From NCBI GenBank assembly GCA_002071385.1, contig MWFB01000009.1, forward strand, positions 1 to 64,000: a stretch of 64,000 nucleotides of DNA. The letters are read 5' to 3'. The notes beneath the pieces are model-generated. The model saw nothing but the letters and a program-made list of their open reading frames with translations. It was not told the origin of the DNA and ran no database searches. A program made the position numbers and the translations under genes. Positions 1 to 8,442 of this stretch are shown here, piece by piece; the stretch's first letter is position 1, and every line of letters begins with the position of its first letter. The stretch is from Bacteroidetes bacterium ADurb.Bin013. Lineage in GTDB: Bacteria > Bacteroidota > Bacteroidia > Bacteroidales > UBA932.

Positions 1-1
1 G

Positions 2-79
2 AATGACTTTGTTACTACGCTCAGGGAGAAACTGATGATGGGCTTTGATAAGAGAGATGGAGGTCAAAATTATGGTTAA
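2..79 (+). CDS. nadK: NAD kinase, C-terminal end only (partial)
   Basis: An open frame enters from the left edge and encodes the last 25 residues of a protein (beginning NDFVTTLREKLMMGFDKR), with the TAA stop at 77-79. The pattern TLRxKLMxGxDKR matches my memory of the C-terminus of Bacteroidales NAD kinase, which makes NADP from NAD and ATP. In that order nadK often lies directly upstream of uppS, as here. The frame overlaps the chosen uppS start by 8 bp (ATGGTTAA). The fragment is too short for a certain call and rests on the motif plus synteny. Confidence 0.6.
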   Translation, partial: NDFVTTLREKLMMGFDKRDGGQNYG

Positions 80-788
80 GCAAATAGAGAAACTGCCGGA
101 CCATGTCTGTATCATTATGGATGGGAACGGGAGATGGGCCTTGTCACGGGGTCTGGAAAGGAATGTAGGACACCGCCAGGGAGTAGAAGCCGTTCGTGCA
201 GCCACTGAATATGCCGCAGAAAAAGGTATTCCTTATCTGAGCCTTTTTGCTTTTTCGGAAGAAAACTGGGGACGTCCAAAAAGCGAAACCGATGCAATCA
301 TGTCTGTGATTGTGAACGCCATTCACAATGAAACGCCGAAGATGATGAAAAACAACATACGTTGTGTTTTCATAGGTGATCGCGAACAGCTTGATAATAA
401 AGCCCTGAAGCGTATGGATGACTGTATGCGCCAGACAGCAGGCAACACAGGAATGACCCTTATTGTGGCGGTAAATTACAGCGGGAAGTGGGATATTCTT
501 CAGGCTGTAAAACGTCTGCTGGAGGAAAATCCGCCTGCAGAGCAGTTGCTTTCCCCGGAAGTATTCTCCTCTTACCTTTCCACGGCCGGAGTGCCCGAAC
601 CCGATCTGATGATCCGGACCAGCGGAGAAATGCGCATAAGCAATTTCATGCTATGGCAAATGGCCTATACAGAATTGTATTTTACTCCCGTACTTTGGCC
701 CGATTTTCGCAAACCAGACTTCGAAGCTGCCTTAAACGCTTACAGTAACAGAAAAAGACGGTTTGGAAAGATTGAAGAATCTATATAA
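72..788 (+). CDS. uppS: Isoprenyl (undecaprenyl diphosphate) transferase
   Basis: Cis-prenyltransferase that condenses isopentenyl diphosphate units onto farnesyl diphosphate to give undecaprenyl diphosphate, the lipid carrier for peptidoglycan and other surface glycans. The 238-residue product has the signature DGNGRWA at about residues 17-23, where the Asp is catalytic, and the C-terminal motif RTSGEMRISNFMLWQ followed by AYTELYF that binds substrate pyrophosphate. A TTG frame opens at 45, but ATG 72 gives the usual N-terminus (MVKQIEKLPDHV) and overlaps the nadK stop by 8 bp, suggesting translational coupling. bamA follows 10 bp downstream, so lipid-carrier synthesis and outer-membrane assembly appear to share a transcript. 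Confidence 0.95.
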   Translation: MVKQIEKLPDHVCIIMDGNGRWALSRGLERNVGHRQGVEAVRAATEYAAEKGIPYLSLFAFSEENWGRPKSETDAIMSVIVNAIHNETPKMMKNNIRCVFIGDREQLDNKALKRMDDCMRQTAGNTGMTLIVAVNYSGKWDILQAVKRLLEENPPAEQLLSPEVFSSYLSTAGVPEPDLMIRTSGEMRISNFMLWQMAYTELYFTPVLWPDFRKPDFEAALNAYSNRKRRFGKIEESI

Positions 789-798
789 TTTCTTTTGA

Positions 799-3339
799 AT
801 GAAGCACCTGTTTTTCTGCATCACCTTTTCTTTGTTGGTATTACCAATTTTTGCCCAGGTAACGGAACAAGCCGCTACTACTGATACCACAGGCAGGAAA
901 CAGAGCTCTGTGGTTATTGATTATACCAGCCCCACGAAATGTGTCATTGCCGGTTTGCAGGTAACCGGTGTAAATTATCTGAATGCGGATCAGATCCTTT
1001 CCCTGACCGGCCTGGCTTTGGGTGACACTATCAGTATTCCTGGCGATGAACTCAAAACCATAGTCAAACGCCTGTTTATGCAGCGTTTTTTCTCCGATGT
1101 GGCCGTATATGTAGACAGCCTGGTGAACAACAATGCCTATTTGAATATCAGCATAACGGAACGTCCCCGGGTATCTCAATGGAAGTACGATGGTGTGAAG
1201 AAGGGAGAGCAGACTGATATCGAAGAACGTGTCAGGTTACGAAGGGGCAGTGAATTGTCAGAATATGTCGTAAAATCCTCCAGTGATATCATCAGGAAAT
1301 ACTTTGTTGAAAAAGGTTTTCTCAATGCCCGGGTAACGGCAACTCACCAAGAGGATACGACCATCAAAAATGCTGTACAGGTTACGTTTCATGTGGAACG
1401 TAATCAAAAAGTACGCATAAAGCAGATCAATTTCCTTGGGAGTGATCAGTTGTCACTCCTGAAGATGAGGTTTGCTATGAAGAAGACAAAGGACAAAAGG
1501 TTGTACAACTTCTTTTTCAGCAAGAAATTCGACGAAAAGGAATTCCAGAACGACAAGACGCTCCTGTTGCAGAAATTCCATGAACTTGGATACCGTGATG
1601 CACGCATAACAAAAGATTCCATATATTTTATCGATCCGGGCAATCTGGGAATAGATATCCATATAGATGAAGGGAAAAAATATTACTTCCGGAATATAAC
1701 ATGGACAGGAAACACACAATACACCGGAGAAATGCTGAACTCAGTCCTCAGGATCGGAAAGGGAGATGTGTATGATGTGGTTACCATGGAGGAAAGGTTG
1801 TTTGGCGGCGGGAAACTGCAGCAATCAAACGTTTCCCAGATTTACAAGGATCAGGGCTATCTTTTTTTCAGGGTTGTTCCCATTGAGGTCAATATAGAAC
1901 AGGATTCGGTAGATGTGGAGATGAGAATATTCGAAGGCAAGCCGGCCACTTATAACCATATCATCATCAATGGCAATAACGTCTCCAATGAAAAAATCAT
2001 CCGCAGGCAGGTTTTTACCCGGCCCGGCTACTTGTTCAGCCAGACAGAACTGGAGAGGTCTATCAGGGAAATTGCCTCTATGGGTCACTTTGACCAGGAA
2101 GCCATCATGCAGATGGGGAGCGGTTTCAATGTGGTTCCCAACCAGGTGAACAACACGGTCGACATCATCTATAATGTGACAGAAAAACCCGACAGCCAGT
2201 TTGAAATTGCCGGCGGCTGGGGTGGCAACACCTTTGTGGGAACCGTGGGTATCAGTTTTAATAATTTCTCTATTAAGCGCCTTTTTGACAAGCAGGCATG
2301 GCGTCCCGTTCCCCTGGGAGACGGACAGACTCTCTCCCTCAGGTTTCAGACAAACGGCACTTACTATATGGCTCTGAGCGTCAATTTTGTGGAGCCCTGG
2401 CTGACCGGAAAAAAACCCACGTCATTCAGTACTAGCATTTATTATACAAGGCAAACCGCTTCTACTTACTATTACCTGACCAACGACCAGTTCATGGAAG
2501 TTTACGGGCTGGGCATCGGCCTGGGAACGAGGCTAAAATGGCCAGACAATTACTTTGTATTTTACAATCAGCTGGATATCAAACGATACAATCTGCAGGA
2601 CTGGGGTTACTATTTCATGTTCACCGACGGGCAATCCAACATAATTGATTACAGTATCACACTGCAGCGCAATTCAACAGACCAGATCATATATCCCCGC
2701 CAGGGATCAGACCTCAAATTCGGATTGCAGGTGACACCTCCCTATTCCCTTTTCAGGGATAAGAATACGGATTACGCATCTATGACCGATCCGCAGCGGT
2801 ACCGTTGGATCGAGTACCATAAGTGGACTTTCGATGCAAATCTGTACACGCGGCTTATCGGAGACCTGGTCCTGATGACCAGGGCCAATTTCGGCTATCT
2901 GGGCTATTACAGTCACAAGCTCGGCTATTCGCCTTTTGAGGGTTTTATGCTCGGAGGCGACGGTATGAGCGGTTACAACACATATGGAGCCGATATCATA
3001 TCCCAGCGTGGTTACAACAACTATTCACTCACACCTACCATTAACGATGCTTACGCTGGACGCGTGTATACAAGGTTCACCGTAGAATTGCGTTATCCTG
3101 TGATATTGCAGCCACAATCAACTATCTATGCTCTTCTGTTCCTGGAAGGAGGGAACTGTTGGAGTGACATACGTGATTTTAATCCCTTTTCCATAAAGCG
3201 AGCAGCAGGAGTCGGCGTAAGGGTTTATCTACCCATGGTCGGTCTGTTGGGGATCGACTGGGGATATGGGTTCGATACCGATTTTAGCGGAAAGAAAGGC
3301 GGATCGAATTTCCATTTCATGATTGGACAACAATTTTAA
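799..3339 (+). CDS. bamA: Outer membrane protein assembly factor BamA (Omp85 family)
   Basis: Central insertase for outer-membrane beta-barrel proteins. The 846-residue precursor starts with a Sec signal peptide (MKHLFFCITFSLLVLPIFAQ). An N-terminal half of repeated POTRA-like modules follows (roughly residues 45-440; e.g. the 'GNNVSNEKIIRRQVF' and 'GNTQYTGEMLNSVL' starts), then a C-terminal Omp85 barrel (about 460-846) with 'LEGGNCW' and the glycine-rich 'GVGVRVYLPMVGLLGIDWGYGF' region near the end. The last residue is Phe, as expected of a barrel recognised by the BAM machinery. It lies between uppS and two periplasmic chaperone genes that probably deliver its substrates. No BamB-E lipoprotein gene is seen here, which is usual for this phylum. 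Confidence 0.95.
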   Translation: MKHLFFCITFSLLVLPIFAQVTEQAATTDTTGRKQSSVVIDYTSPTKCVIAGLQVTGVNYLNADQILSLTGLALGDTISIPGDELKTIVKRLFMQRFFSDVAVYVDSLVNNNAYLNISITERPRVSQWKYDGVKKGEQTDIEERVRLRRGSELSEYVVKSSSDIIRKYFVEKGFLNARVTATHQEDTTIKNAVQVTFHVERNQKVRIKQINFLGSDQLSLLKMRFAMKKTKDKRLYNFFFSKKFDEKEFQNDKTLLLQKFHELGYRDARITKDSIYFIDPGNLGIDIHIDEGKKYYFRNITWTGNTQYTGEMLNSVLRIGKGDVYDVVTMEERLFGGGKLQQSNVSQIYKDQGYLFFRVVPIEVNIEQDSVDVEMRIFEGKPATYNHIIINGNNVSNEKIIRRQVFTRPGYLFSQTELERSIREIASMGHFDQEAIMQMGSGFNVVPNQVNNTVDIIYNVTEKPDSQFEIAGGWGGNTFVGTVGISFNNFSIKRLFDKQAWRPVPLGDGQTLSLRFQTNGTYYMALSVNFVEPWLTGKKPTSFSTSIYYTRQTASTYYYLTNDQFMEVYGLGIGLGTRLKWPDNYFVFYNQLDIKRYNLQDWGYYFMFTDGQSNIIDYSITLQRNSTDQIIYPRQGSDLKFGLQVTPPYSLFRDKNTDYASMTDPQRYRWIEYHKWTFDANLYTRLIGDLVLMTRANFGYLGYYSHKLGYSPFEGFMLGGDGMSGYNTYGADIISQRGYNNYSLTPTINDAYAGRVYTRFTVELRYPVILQPQSTIYALLFLEGGNCWSDIRDFNPFSIKRAAGVGVRVYLPMVGLLGIDWGYGFDTDFSGKKGGSNFHFMIGQQF

Positions 3340-3350
3340 ACATCAGTATT

Positions 3351-3863
3351 ATGAAAAGAATGGTTTTATTTTTAATGATTTGCATGGTCGCAGGCAGTCT
3401 TTATGCCCAGAAATATGCAATTATCCATTCCCAAAACATACTCAGTGCATTGCCCGAGTATACTTCTGCCCAGGAACAGATTGCCAGGTTGCAGGAACAA
3501 TACCAGGAAAAGCTGCAGGCTGAGTACGACGCCCTGGAAGAAATGTTCCAGCAGTACCAGAAAGATAAAGCAGACCTTACTGCACAGCAGAGACGTATTT
3601 ACGAACAACAGATCCTTGACAGGGAAAAGGAAGTAAAGGCATTACAGGAACAGTATTTTGGACAGGAAGGAACACTGGCCAAAACATCGGAAGTGCTCTT
3701 CAAACCCATCCAGGAACGCATGCAGGATACAGTGCGTCAAATTGCTGAAAGCCAGGGATACAGTATGGTCCTGGACATTGCGTCAGGTATGGGTGTTATT
3801 TATTATGCTCCACAGACAGACATAAGTGATCTGGTTATTGCAAGATTACAGGGTGTCAGGTAA
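3351..3863 (+). CDS. OmpH/Skp-family periplasmic chaperone (copy 1)
   Basis: Periplasmic holdase of the Skp/OmpH family that carries unfolded outer-membrane proteins to BamA. The 170-residue precursor has a signal peptide (about 1-19, ending SLYAQ), a short beta segment (KYAIIHSQNILSALPEY), a long charged and Gln-rich coiled coil (about residues 40-105) and a C-terminal segment (MVLDIASGMGVIYYAPQTDISDLVI) that rebuilds the small body domain. It starts 11 bp after bamA and is one of two adjacent paralogues. The tandem Skp pair behind bamA is common in Bacteroidetes. Family call is firm; which copy serves which clients cannot be told. Confidence 0.9.
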   Translation: MKRMVLFLMICMVAGSLYAQKYAIIHSQNILSALPEYTSAQEQIARLQEQYQEKLQAEYDALEEMFQQYQKDKADLTAQQRRIYEQQILDREKEVKALQEQYFGQEGTLAKTSEVLFKPIQERMQDTVRQIAESQGYSMVLDIASGMGVIYYAPQTDISDLVIARLQGVR

Positions 3864-3871
3864 TTTTTTTG

Positions 3872-3879
3872 TACATTTG
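3872..3879 (+). promoter_or_regulatory. Candidate internal promoter -7 box (TACATTTG) ahead of second ompH
   Basis: TACATTTG matches the Bacteroidetes -7 consensus TAnnTTTG exactly and lies 23 bp before the second ompH start, in the 39-bp gap between the paralogues. No clear TTTG -33 element is placed 19-21 bp upstream, so strength is uncertain. It could uncouple the second chaperone and murI from the bamA transcript. Confidence 0.4.
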
Positions 3880-3902
3880 TATTCTTTATAAACCATGAAC
3901 TT

Positions 3903-4460
3903 ATGAAACGTATTTCCACCGTCCTTTTTTTGTTGACTTGTATAATTGGAACCTCTTCTGCACAAAACCTCAAATTCGGGCACATCAACTCCCAGGAACT
4001 GATTGGTTTGATGCCTGAAAGGGATTCTGCCCTGATCAAATTGCAGAATTATACAAACGAGGTTGAACAAACCATGGCCGATATGCAACAGGAGTACCAA
4101 TCCAAAGTCAACGCCTATCAGCAGAAACAAGCCACATGGACAGCTGCGGTGCTTGAAGCTAAACAACGTGAACTTTTAGAAATCCAGCAACGCCTGGAAC
4201 AGTTTAACCAGACAGCACAGCAGGAGTATCAGCAAATGCAACAGATTTTCCTTTCGCCAGTTTTCCAGAAAGCCAATGCAGCCATAGCCAAGGTGGCAAA
4301 GGATAATGGATTTACTTATATATTTGATCTTTCTGCCGGAGGCGTTATCTTTTTTGATGAGAAAGTAAGCGTCAATATATTGCCTATGACTAAAAACGAA
4401 TTAGGTATTCCGGCCGAAAAAGTGGCTCCTACCCAATTACCCGGAATGGAGGCACAATAA
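3903..4460 (+). CDS. OmpH/Skp-family periplasmic chaperone (copy 2)
   Basis: Second Skp/OmpH paralogue of 185 residues. Signal peptide about 1-20 (ending GTSSAQ), then 'LKFGHINSQELIGLMPERDSA', which matches the family's first beta strand and helix. A Gln-rich coiled coil follows (about 45-115), then a C-terminal body segment ('FTYIFDLSAGGVIFFDEKVSVN'). A hydrophilic tail of about 25 residues (KNELGIPAEKVAPTQLPGMEAQ) is absent from copy 1. The 39-bp gap upstream carries a candidate promoter box. murI begins 13 bp downstream, so the two are probably co-transcribed. Confidence 0.9.
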   Translation: MKRISTVLFLLTCIIGTSSAQNLKFGHINSQELIGLMPERDSALIKLQNYTNEVEQTMADMQQEYQSKVNAYQQKQATWTAAVLEAKQRELLEIQQRLEQFNQTAQQEYQQMQQIFLSPVFQKANAAIAKVAKDNGFTYIFDLSAGGVIFFDEKVSVNILPMTKNELGIPAEKVAPTQLPGMEAQ

Positions 4461-4473
4461 GAAAATTGATCCT

Positions 4474-5289
4474 ATGAACAGTTCGCCCATTGGAATAATG
4501 GATTCCGGCATAGGTGGGCTGGGCGTTCTCAACCTTATCAAGGCGCTTCTCCCAGGGGAGCGCCTCATTTATGTTGCAGATAAGGCTTATTGTCCTTACG
4601 GTTCTCTGCCAGTGGAAGAGATAAGGCACCGGTGCATACTCATCTCGCTTTTTTTCCTGTCACATAACTGCAAGATGATAGTGATTGCCTGCAACACAGC
4701 TACGGCTGCCGCTATTGAAACCTTGCGTTCGACTTTCACCGGCATACCCGTGGTAGGTATGGAACCCGCCGTAAAGCCCGCCGTATTGCATACACATACC
4801 GGAATTGTGGGAGTGCTGGCTACCCCGGGAACTTTCAAGGGAAGACTGTACAACAGGACCCTGGCAACTTTTGGCGGTCAGGTAAAAGTTATTGAAAGGG
4901 TGGGGGAAGGCTGGGTCGGAGCGGTTGAACGGGGAGACCTGGATACGCCGGCTACCCGTGAAATGGTCAGAAAAACCATCCAGCCGATGCTGGATGAAGG
5001 TGTCGACCACCTGGTCCTTGGATGTACTCATTACCCGTTCCTGATACCGGTTATCCGCAGCATAGCCGGACCCGGCGTGGTGATTGTCGATCCGGCACCT
5101 GCAGTTGCCCGCCGTGTAAAAAACCTGCTCACAAATAACGGATTATTATCAGGTGGTGTCCCTGACGGGGAAAAGGATTTGTTTTATACTTCTTCCGCAG
5201 ATACAAGCGTACTGCCTAAAGCCGTACCATATACCGAAAATCTGGGAACTATGAACTGGAGGCCGTATACCTTCGAGAATATGGAATAG
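4474..5289 (+). CDS. murI: Glutamate racemase
   Basis: Cofactor-independent interconversion of L- and D-glutamate, supplying D-Glu for peptidoglycan. In the 271-residue product the catalytic cysteines are visible at about C73 (ACNTATAAA) and C184 (LGCTHYPFL), with the N-terminal substrate loop DSGIGGLGV at about 10-18. The last recognisable family motif (LFYTSS) lies near residue 237. The remaining tail of about 34 residues has no family character I recognise and is encoded opposite the 3' end of the convergent pantothenate kinase gene: the two frames overlap by 106 bp (5184-5289). It closes the nadK-uppS-bamA-ompH-ompH-murI cluster. Confidence 0.95.
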   Translation: MNSSPIGIMDSGIGGLGVLNLIKALLPGERLIYVADKAYCPYGSLPVEEIRHRCILISLFFLSHNCKMIVIACNTATAAAIETLRSTFTGIPVVGMEPAVKPAVLHTHTGIVGVLATPGTFKGRLYNRTLATFGGQVKVIERVGEGWVGAVERGDLDTPATREMVRKTIQPMLDEGVDHLVLGCTHYPFLIPVIRSIAGPGVVIVDPAPAVARRVKNLLTNNGLLSGGVPDGEKDLFYTSSADTSVLPKAVPYTENLGTMNWRPYTFENME

Positions 5290-6044
5290 GTTTCCCCGAT
5301 TTGGGGCAGGCTCGTCAGGGTTCCCACAAATACCACGTTTCTCCTGTTAGATCCTTTGCATACCATCACGGCCATGCTTCCTATAACCTGTAACACAAGG
5401 TTTATCAAAGCACGGGCCAGATCCTCCTTACCTGCCAGGGAGGCTTGTTTTGCATAGAGCTGATGGGCGAGTTTCCCGAAATTGGCTGCTGTCAGGATTG
5501 GGGGGAGATTTTGCAATTCCTGGTCTGTTATATCACTTATCAGCAAGTCAACATTTTCCAGTTTTCCGTGCCCGGCCAACCGGACAATCTCCCGAACCGA
5601 GGAGGTCCCAAGAATACACTGGCCCAGCCCGGTCAGCGTTCCGCCTCCCATACCGGTGCCCCCCAGGTGATGGATGCCTTCGGCAGTGGCATCAACATAG
5701 GTGGTGCCTGTTCCCATGTTCACCACAAGAGCCTCGTCCAGTCCACTCAGAGCCAGGCCGCCAAGGCCGATGGATTCCACTTCCGGAACTTTGTTAACAG
5801 GGATTCCCAGGATATTGTCCTTTGCCATATTGGCGTGGGTTCCTGTAGCCGATATGTGCTCAATGGCGTCCGGAGGTATATTCTCGCGCTTCAGGAAATC
5901 TACCAGTGCATTATGGAAATCGCCGGGATGATCGTTTGTTTTATATTTAAAAACAGCCTGGGGAAAAGGCTTATCCTTAACCCCAGGCTTTATCAGAGCC
6001 ATTTTAGTCAGTGTAGAACCAAAATCAAGGCCCAGTCTGAACAT
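5184..6044 (-). CDS. coaW: Type II pantothenate kinase
   Basis: Phosphorylates pantothenate, the first step of coenzyme A synthesis. The 286-residue product has an actin-fold ATP-binding start (LGLDFGSTLTKMALI), a Glu-containing segment (VPEVESIGLGGLAL), the phosphate loop region (VNMGTGTTYVDA), the Gly-rich HHLGGTGMGGGTLTGLG and a C-terminal FVGTLTSLPQI followed by YGTALGSTLVS. This is the Staphylococcus CoaW/eukaryotic type rather than CoaA or CoaX. The conserved C-terminus runs to the stop, so the 106-bp overlap with murI is not a false extension on this side. It starts 2 bp after the gdhA stop and is likely co-transcribed with it. Confidence 0.88.
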   Translation of the reverse strand: MFRLGLDFGSTLTKMALIKPGVKDKPFPQAVFKYKTNDHPGDFHNALVDFLKRENIPPDAIEHISATGTHANMAKDNILGIPVNKVPEVESIGLGGLALSGLDEALVVNMGTGTTYVDATAEGIHHLGGTGMGGGTLTGLGQCILGTSSVREIVRLAGHGKLENVDLLISDITDQELQNLPPILTAANFGKLAHQLYAKQASLAGKEDLARALINLVLQVIGSMAVMVCKGSNRRNVVFVGTLTSLPQIGETYSIFSKVYGLQFIVPRFSVYGTALGSTLVSAEEV

Positions 6045-6046
6045 GA

Positions 6047-7384
6047 CTATATCACTCCCTGTTCAAGCATTGCACGGGCAACTTTCATGAACCCTGCAAT
6101 ATTGGCGCCTTTTACATAATTGATATAGCCATCTTTCTGCTTGCCATGCTCAACACAAGCCTGATGTATGCTTGACATGATCTGGTGCAGTTTGGCATCA
6201 ACCTCTTCTGCAGTCCAGCTCAGGTGAGCTGCGTTCTGTGTCATTTCCAGTCCCGAGGTAGCCACTCCGCCGGCGTTCACTGCCTTACCGGGGGCAAAGC
6301 TAACTTTTGCATGTTGGAAAGCTTCAATGGCCTGGGGTGTACAACCCATATTGGAAACTTCGGCAACCATCATCACCTTGTTGGCTATCAGTTTTTTGGC
6401 GTCATCTTCGTTGAGTTCGTTCTGGGTAGCACAAGGCATGGCAATGTCCACTTTAACTTCCCAGGGTTTCTTGCCTGCATGGAATACAGCACCGGGGAAT
6501 TTTTCTGCATAGGGAGCTACAATATCGTTACCGCTGGCACGCAAATCCAGCATATAGGCGATCTTTTCTTCATTCATGCCGTCTTTGTCGTAAACGTAAC
6601 CATCAGGTCCTGATATGGTGATCACCTTGGCTCCCAGTTCGTGGGCCTTTTGGGCAGCACCCCAGGCAACGTTTCCGAAACCGGATATGGCAACGGTTTT
6701 GTTTTTGATGTTCTGGCCTAAAGCCTGAAGCATATGCTCAACAAAATAAACACCGCCATAACCTGTGGCTTCCGGACGGATAAGGGAACCTCCCCATGTA
6801 AGTCCTTTCCCTGTCAGAACACCCGTATGTTCATGTGCCAGTTTTTTATACCATCCGTACATATAACCAACCTCGCGTGCTCCCACTCCGATATCACCGG
6901 CAGGAACGTCAGTGTCAGGACCAATATGTCTCCAAAGCTCGGTCATAAAAGCCTGGCAAAAGCGCATCATTTCGTTTGCCGATTTGCCGCGCGGGTCAAA
7001 ATCAGAACCGCCTTTACCACCACCCATGGGTAAGGAGGTCAGTGCGTTTTTGAATATCTGCTCAAATCCAAGGAATTTAAGGATGGAAAGGTTCACCGAA
7101 CGGTGAAAGCGAATACCTCCTTTGTACGGCCCGATGGCATTGTTGTACTGGACACGGTAGCCCGTGTTGACCTGTACCTCTCCTTTGTCGTCTACCCAGG
7201 TGACCCTGAATGTGAAAATCCTGTCAGGCTCTACAAGACGCTCAATGATTCTGGCTTTTTCAAATTCAGGATGTTGGTTGTAAACATCTTCAATGGATTC
7301 CAAAACTTCGTGAACTGCTTGCAGGTACTCTTTCTCGTGCCCGTATTTGGCCTCAAGAGCAGACATTATTTCTTTTGCTTTCAT
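6047..7384 (-). CDS. gdhA: NADP-type glutamate dehydrogenase
   Basis: Hexameric family I glutamate dehydrogenase converting 2-oxoglutarate, ammonia and NAD(P)H to glutamate, or the reverse. The 445-residue product has the substrate motifs GPYKGGIRF (Lys about 88) and PMGGGKGGSDFDPRGKS (Lys about 124). Further along are DVPAGDIGVGAREVGYMYG and a Rossmann segment beginning SGFGNVAWGAA near residue 236. Length and motifs fit the 440-450-residue bacterial family; NADP preference is inferred from that subfamily, not proven. Its neighbours make and use 2-oxoglutarate or CoA. The 38-bp gap upstream contains no TAnnTTTG box, so it may be read from the oxidoreductase promoter. Confidence 0.95.
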   Translation of the reverse strand: MKAKEIMSALEAKYGHEKEYLQAVHEVLESIEDVYNQHPEFEKARIIERLVEPDRIFTFRVTWVDDKGEVQVNTGYRVQYNNAIGPYKGGIRFHRSVNLSILKFLGFEQIFKNALTSLPMGGGKGGSDFDPRGKSANEMMRFCQAFMTELWRHIGPDTDVPAGDIGVGAREVGYMYGWYKKLAHEHTGVLTGKGLTWGGSLIRPEATGYGGVYFVEHMLQALGQNIKNKTVAISGFGNVAWGAAQKAHELGAKVITISGPDGYVYDKDGMNEEKIAYMLDLRASGNDIVAPYAEKFPGAVFHAGKKPWEVKVDIAMPCATQNELNEDDAKKLIANKVMMVAEVSNMGCTPQAIEAFQHAKVSFAPGKAVNAGGVATSGLEMTQNAAHLSWTAEEVDAKLHQIMSSIHQACVEHGKQKDGYINYVKGANIAGFMKVARAMLEQGVI

Positions 7385-7422
7385 AATTATAAATGAATTA
7401 AGTGATTATTGATAGTTAACAA

Positions 7423-8442
7423 TTATTCTACAACCCAGGTATCTCCACCGCTTCTCAGCATGTCGTTCATACAGTGGATTTCAGATTTGTTGGCTACTTC
7501 CGTAAGCTGATCCCGAACCATATCGTCGTATGTACGATCCTTAACGCGGCGGATCACCCCAAGGGCAACAGGAAGTTCCGGCCACTCCATCTCGCACAGC
7601 ATCATGTGGAGGCCATGGTTTTGTTCCTCTGCATTGTGGACCAGAATATCATCCATGGTCACCCCATCCTGCCCGAGGGTAACAGCTCTCAACCTGATCC
7701 CGTCCAGGACCAGGCCCTTATTCCTGTCTTTTCCAAATAACATGGGCTCTCCGTGGCGGAGCAAAATGGTGCGTTCTGCCCTTACCTCCTTGTCAGAGAT
7801 AACGGAGTGGGTTTTATCATTGAATATGACACAGTTCTGCAGTACCTCCACTAAAGCGGTACCATCGTGTTTTGCTGCTTCCACCATGATATCACGGGTC
7901 AATTGAAGCTCCATGTCAAGAGTACGGGCAAAAAAGGTTCCACGCGCACCCATGGCAAGGGCTCCGGGATTAAAGGGATGTTCAACCGTTCCATAGGGGG
8001 ATGTCTTGGTTTGGGTTCCCCATTTGGATGTTGGCGAATACTGGCCCTTGGTCAGGCCGTAAATACGGTTGTTGAACAACACTATATTGATGTCGATATT
8101 CCTTCTGATTGCATGGATCAGGTGGTTTCCCCCAATAGCCAGGGAATCTCCGTCTCCGGTCATTTCCCATACAGAAAGTGTAGGGTTGGCTACTTTTATC
8201 CCTGTGGCAATGGCAGCGGCACGACCGTGGATCCCATGAAATCCATATGTTTTCATGTAATATGGAAAACGAGAGGAGCAACCTATTCCTGACACAAACA
8301 CATACCTTTCCTTAGAGTACCCCAAAGCTTCACTGATCTCCGGCAAGGCACGCTGTATGGACGCCAAAACGGCATGGTCCCCGCACCCGGGACACCATTT
8401 CACTTCTTGGTCTGATTTGAAATCCTGAGGAGTGTAATTCAT
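7423..8442 (-). CDS. korB: 2-oxoacid:ferredoxin oxidoreductase, beta subunit (probably 2-oxoglutarate)
   Basis: Thiamine-diphosphate and [4Fe-4S] subunit of a CoA-acylating 2-oxoacid:ferredoxin oxidoreductase. The 339-residue product begins with WCPGCGDHAVL (Cys about 17 and 20), continues with GIGCSSRFPYY (a further cluster Cys), and has the ThDP-Mg motif MTGDGDSLAIGGNH followed by NNRIYGLTKGQYSPTS. The start overlaps the alpha-subunit stop by 4 bp (8439-8442), so the subunits are translationally coupled. I favour 2-oxoglutarate because this two-subunit architecture is the usual KorAB type in Bacteroidetes, but pyruvate or other 2-oxoacids cannot be excluded from sequence alone. Confidence 0.9.
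   Translation of the reverse strand: MNYTPQDFKSDQEVKWCPGCGDHAVLASIQRALPEISEALGYSKERYVFVSGIGCSSRFPYYMKTYGFHGIHGRAAAIATGIKVANPTLSVWEMTGDGDSLAIGGNHLIHAIRRNIDINIVLFNNRIYGLTKGQYSPTSKWGTQTKTSPYGTVEHPFNPGALAMGARGTFFARTLDMELQLTRDIMVEAAKHDGTALVEVLQNCVIFNDKTHSVISDKEVRAERTILLRHGEPMLFGKDRNKGLVLDGIRLRAVTLGQDGVTMDDILVHNAEEQNHGLHMMLCEMEWPELPVALGVIRRVKDRTYDDMVRDQLTEVANKSEIHCMNDMLRSGGDTWVVE

Noticed and set aside
5445-6119. 224-codon open frame opposite the pantothenate kinase gene
   Set aside because: It has no recognisable family features and mirrors the codon pattern of the conserved gene on the other strand.
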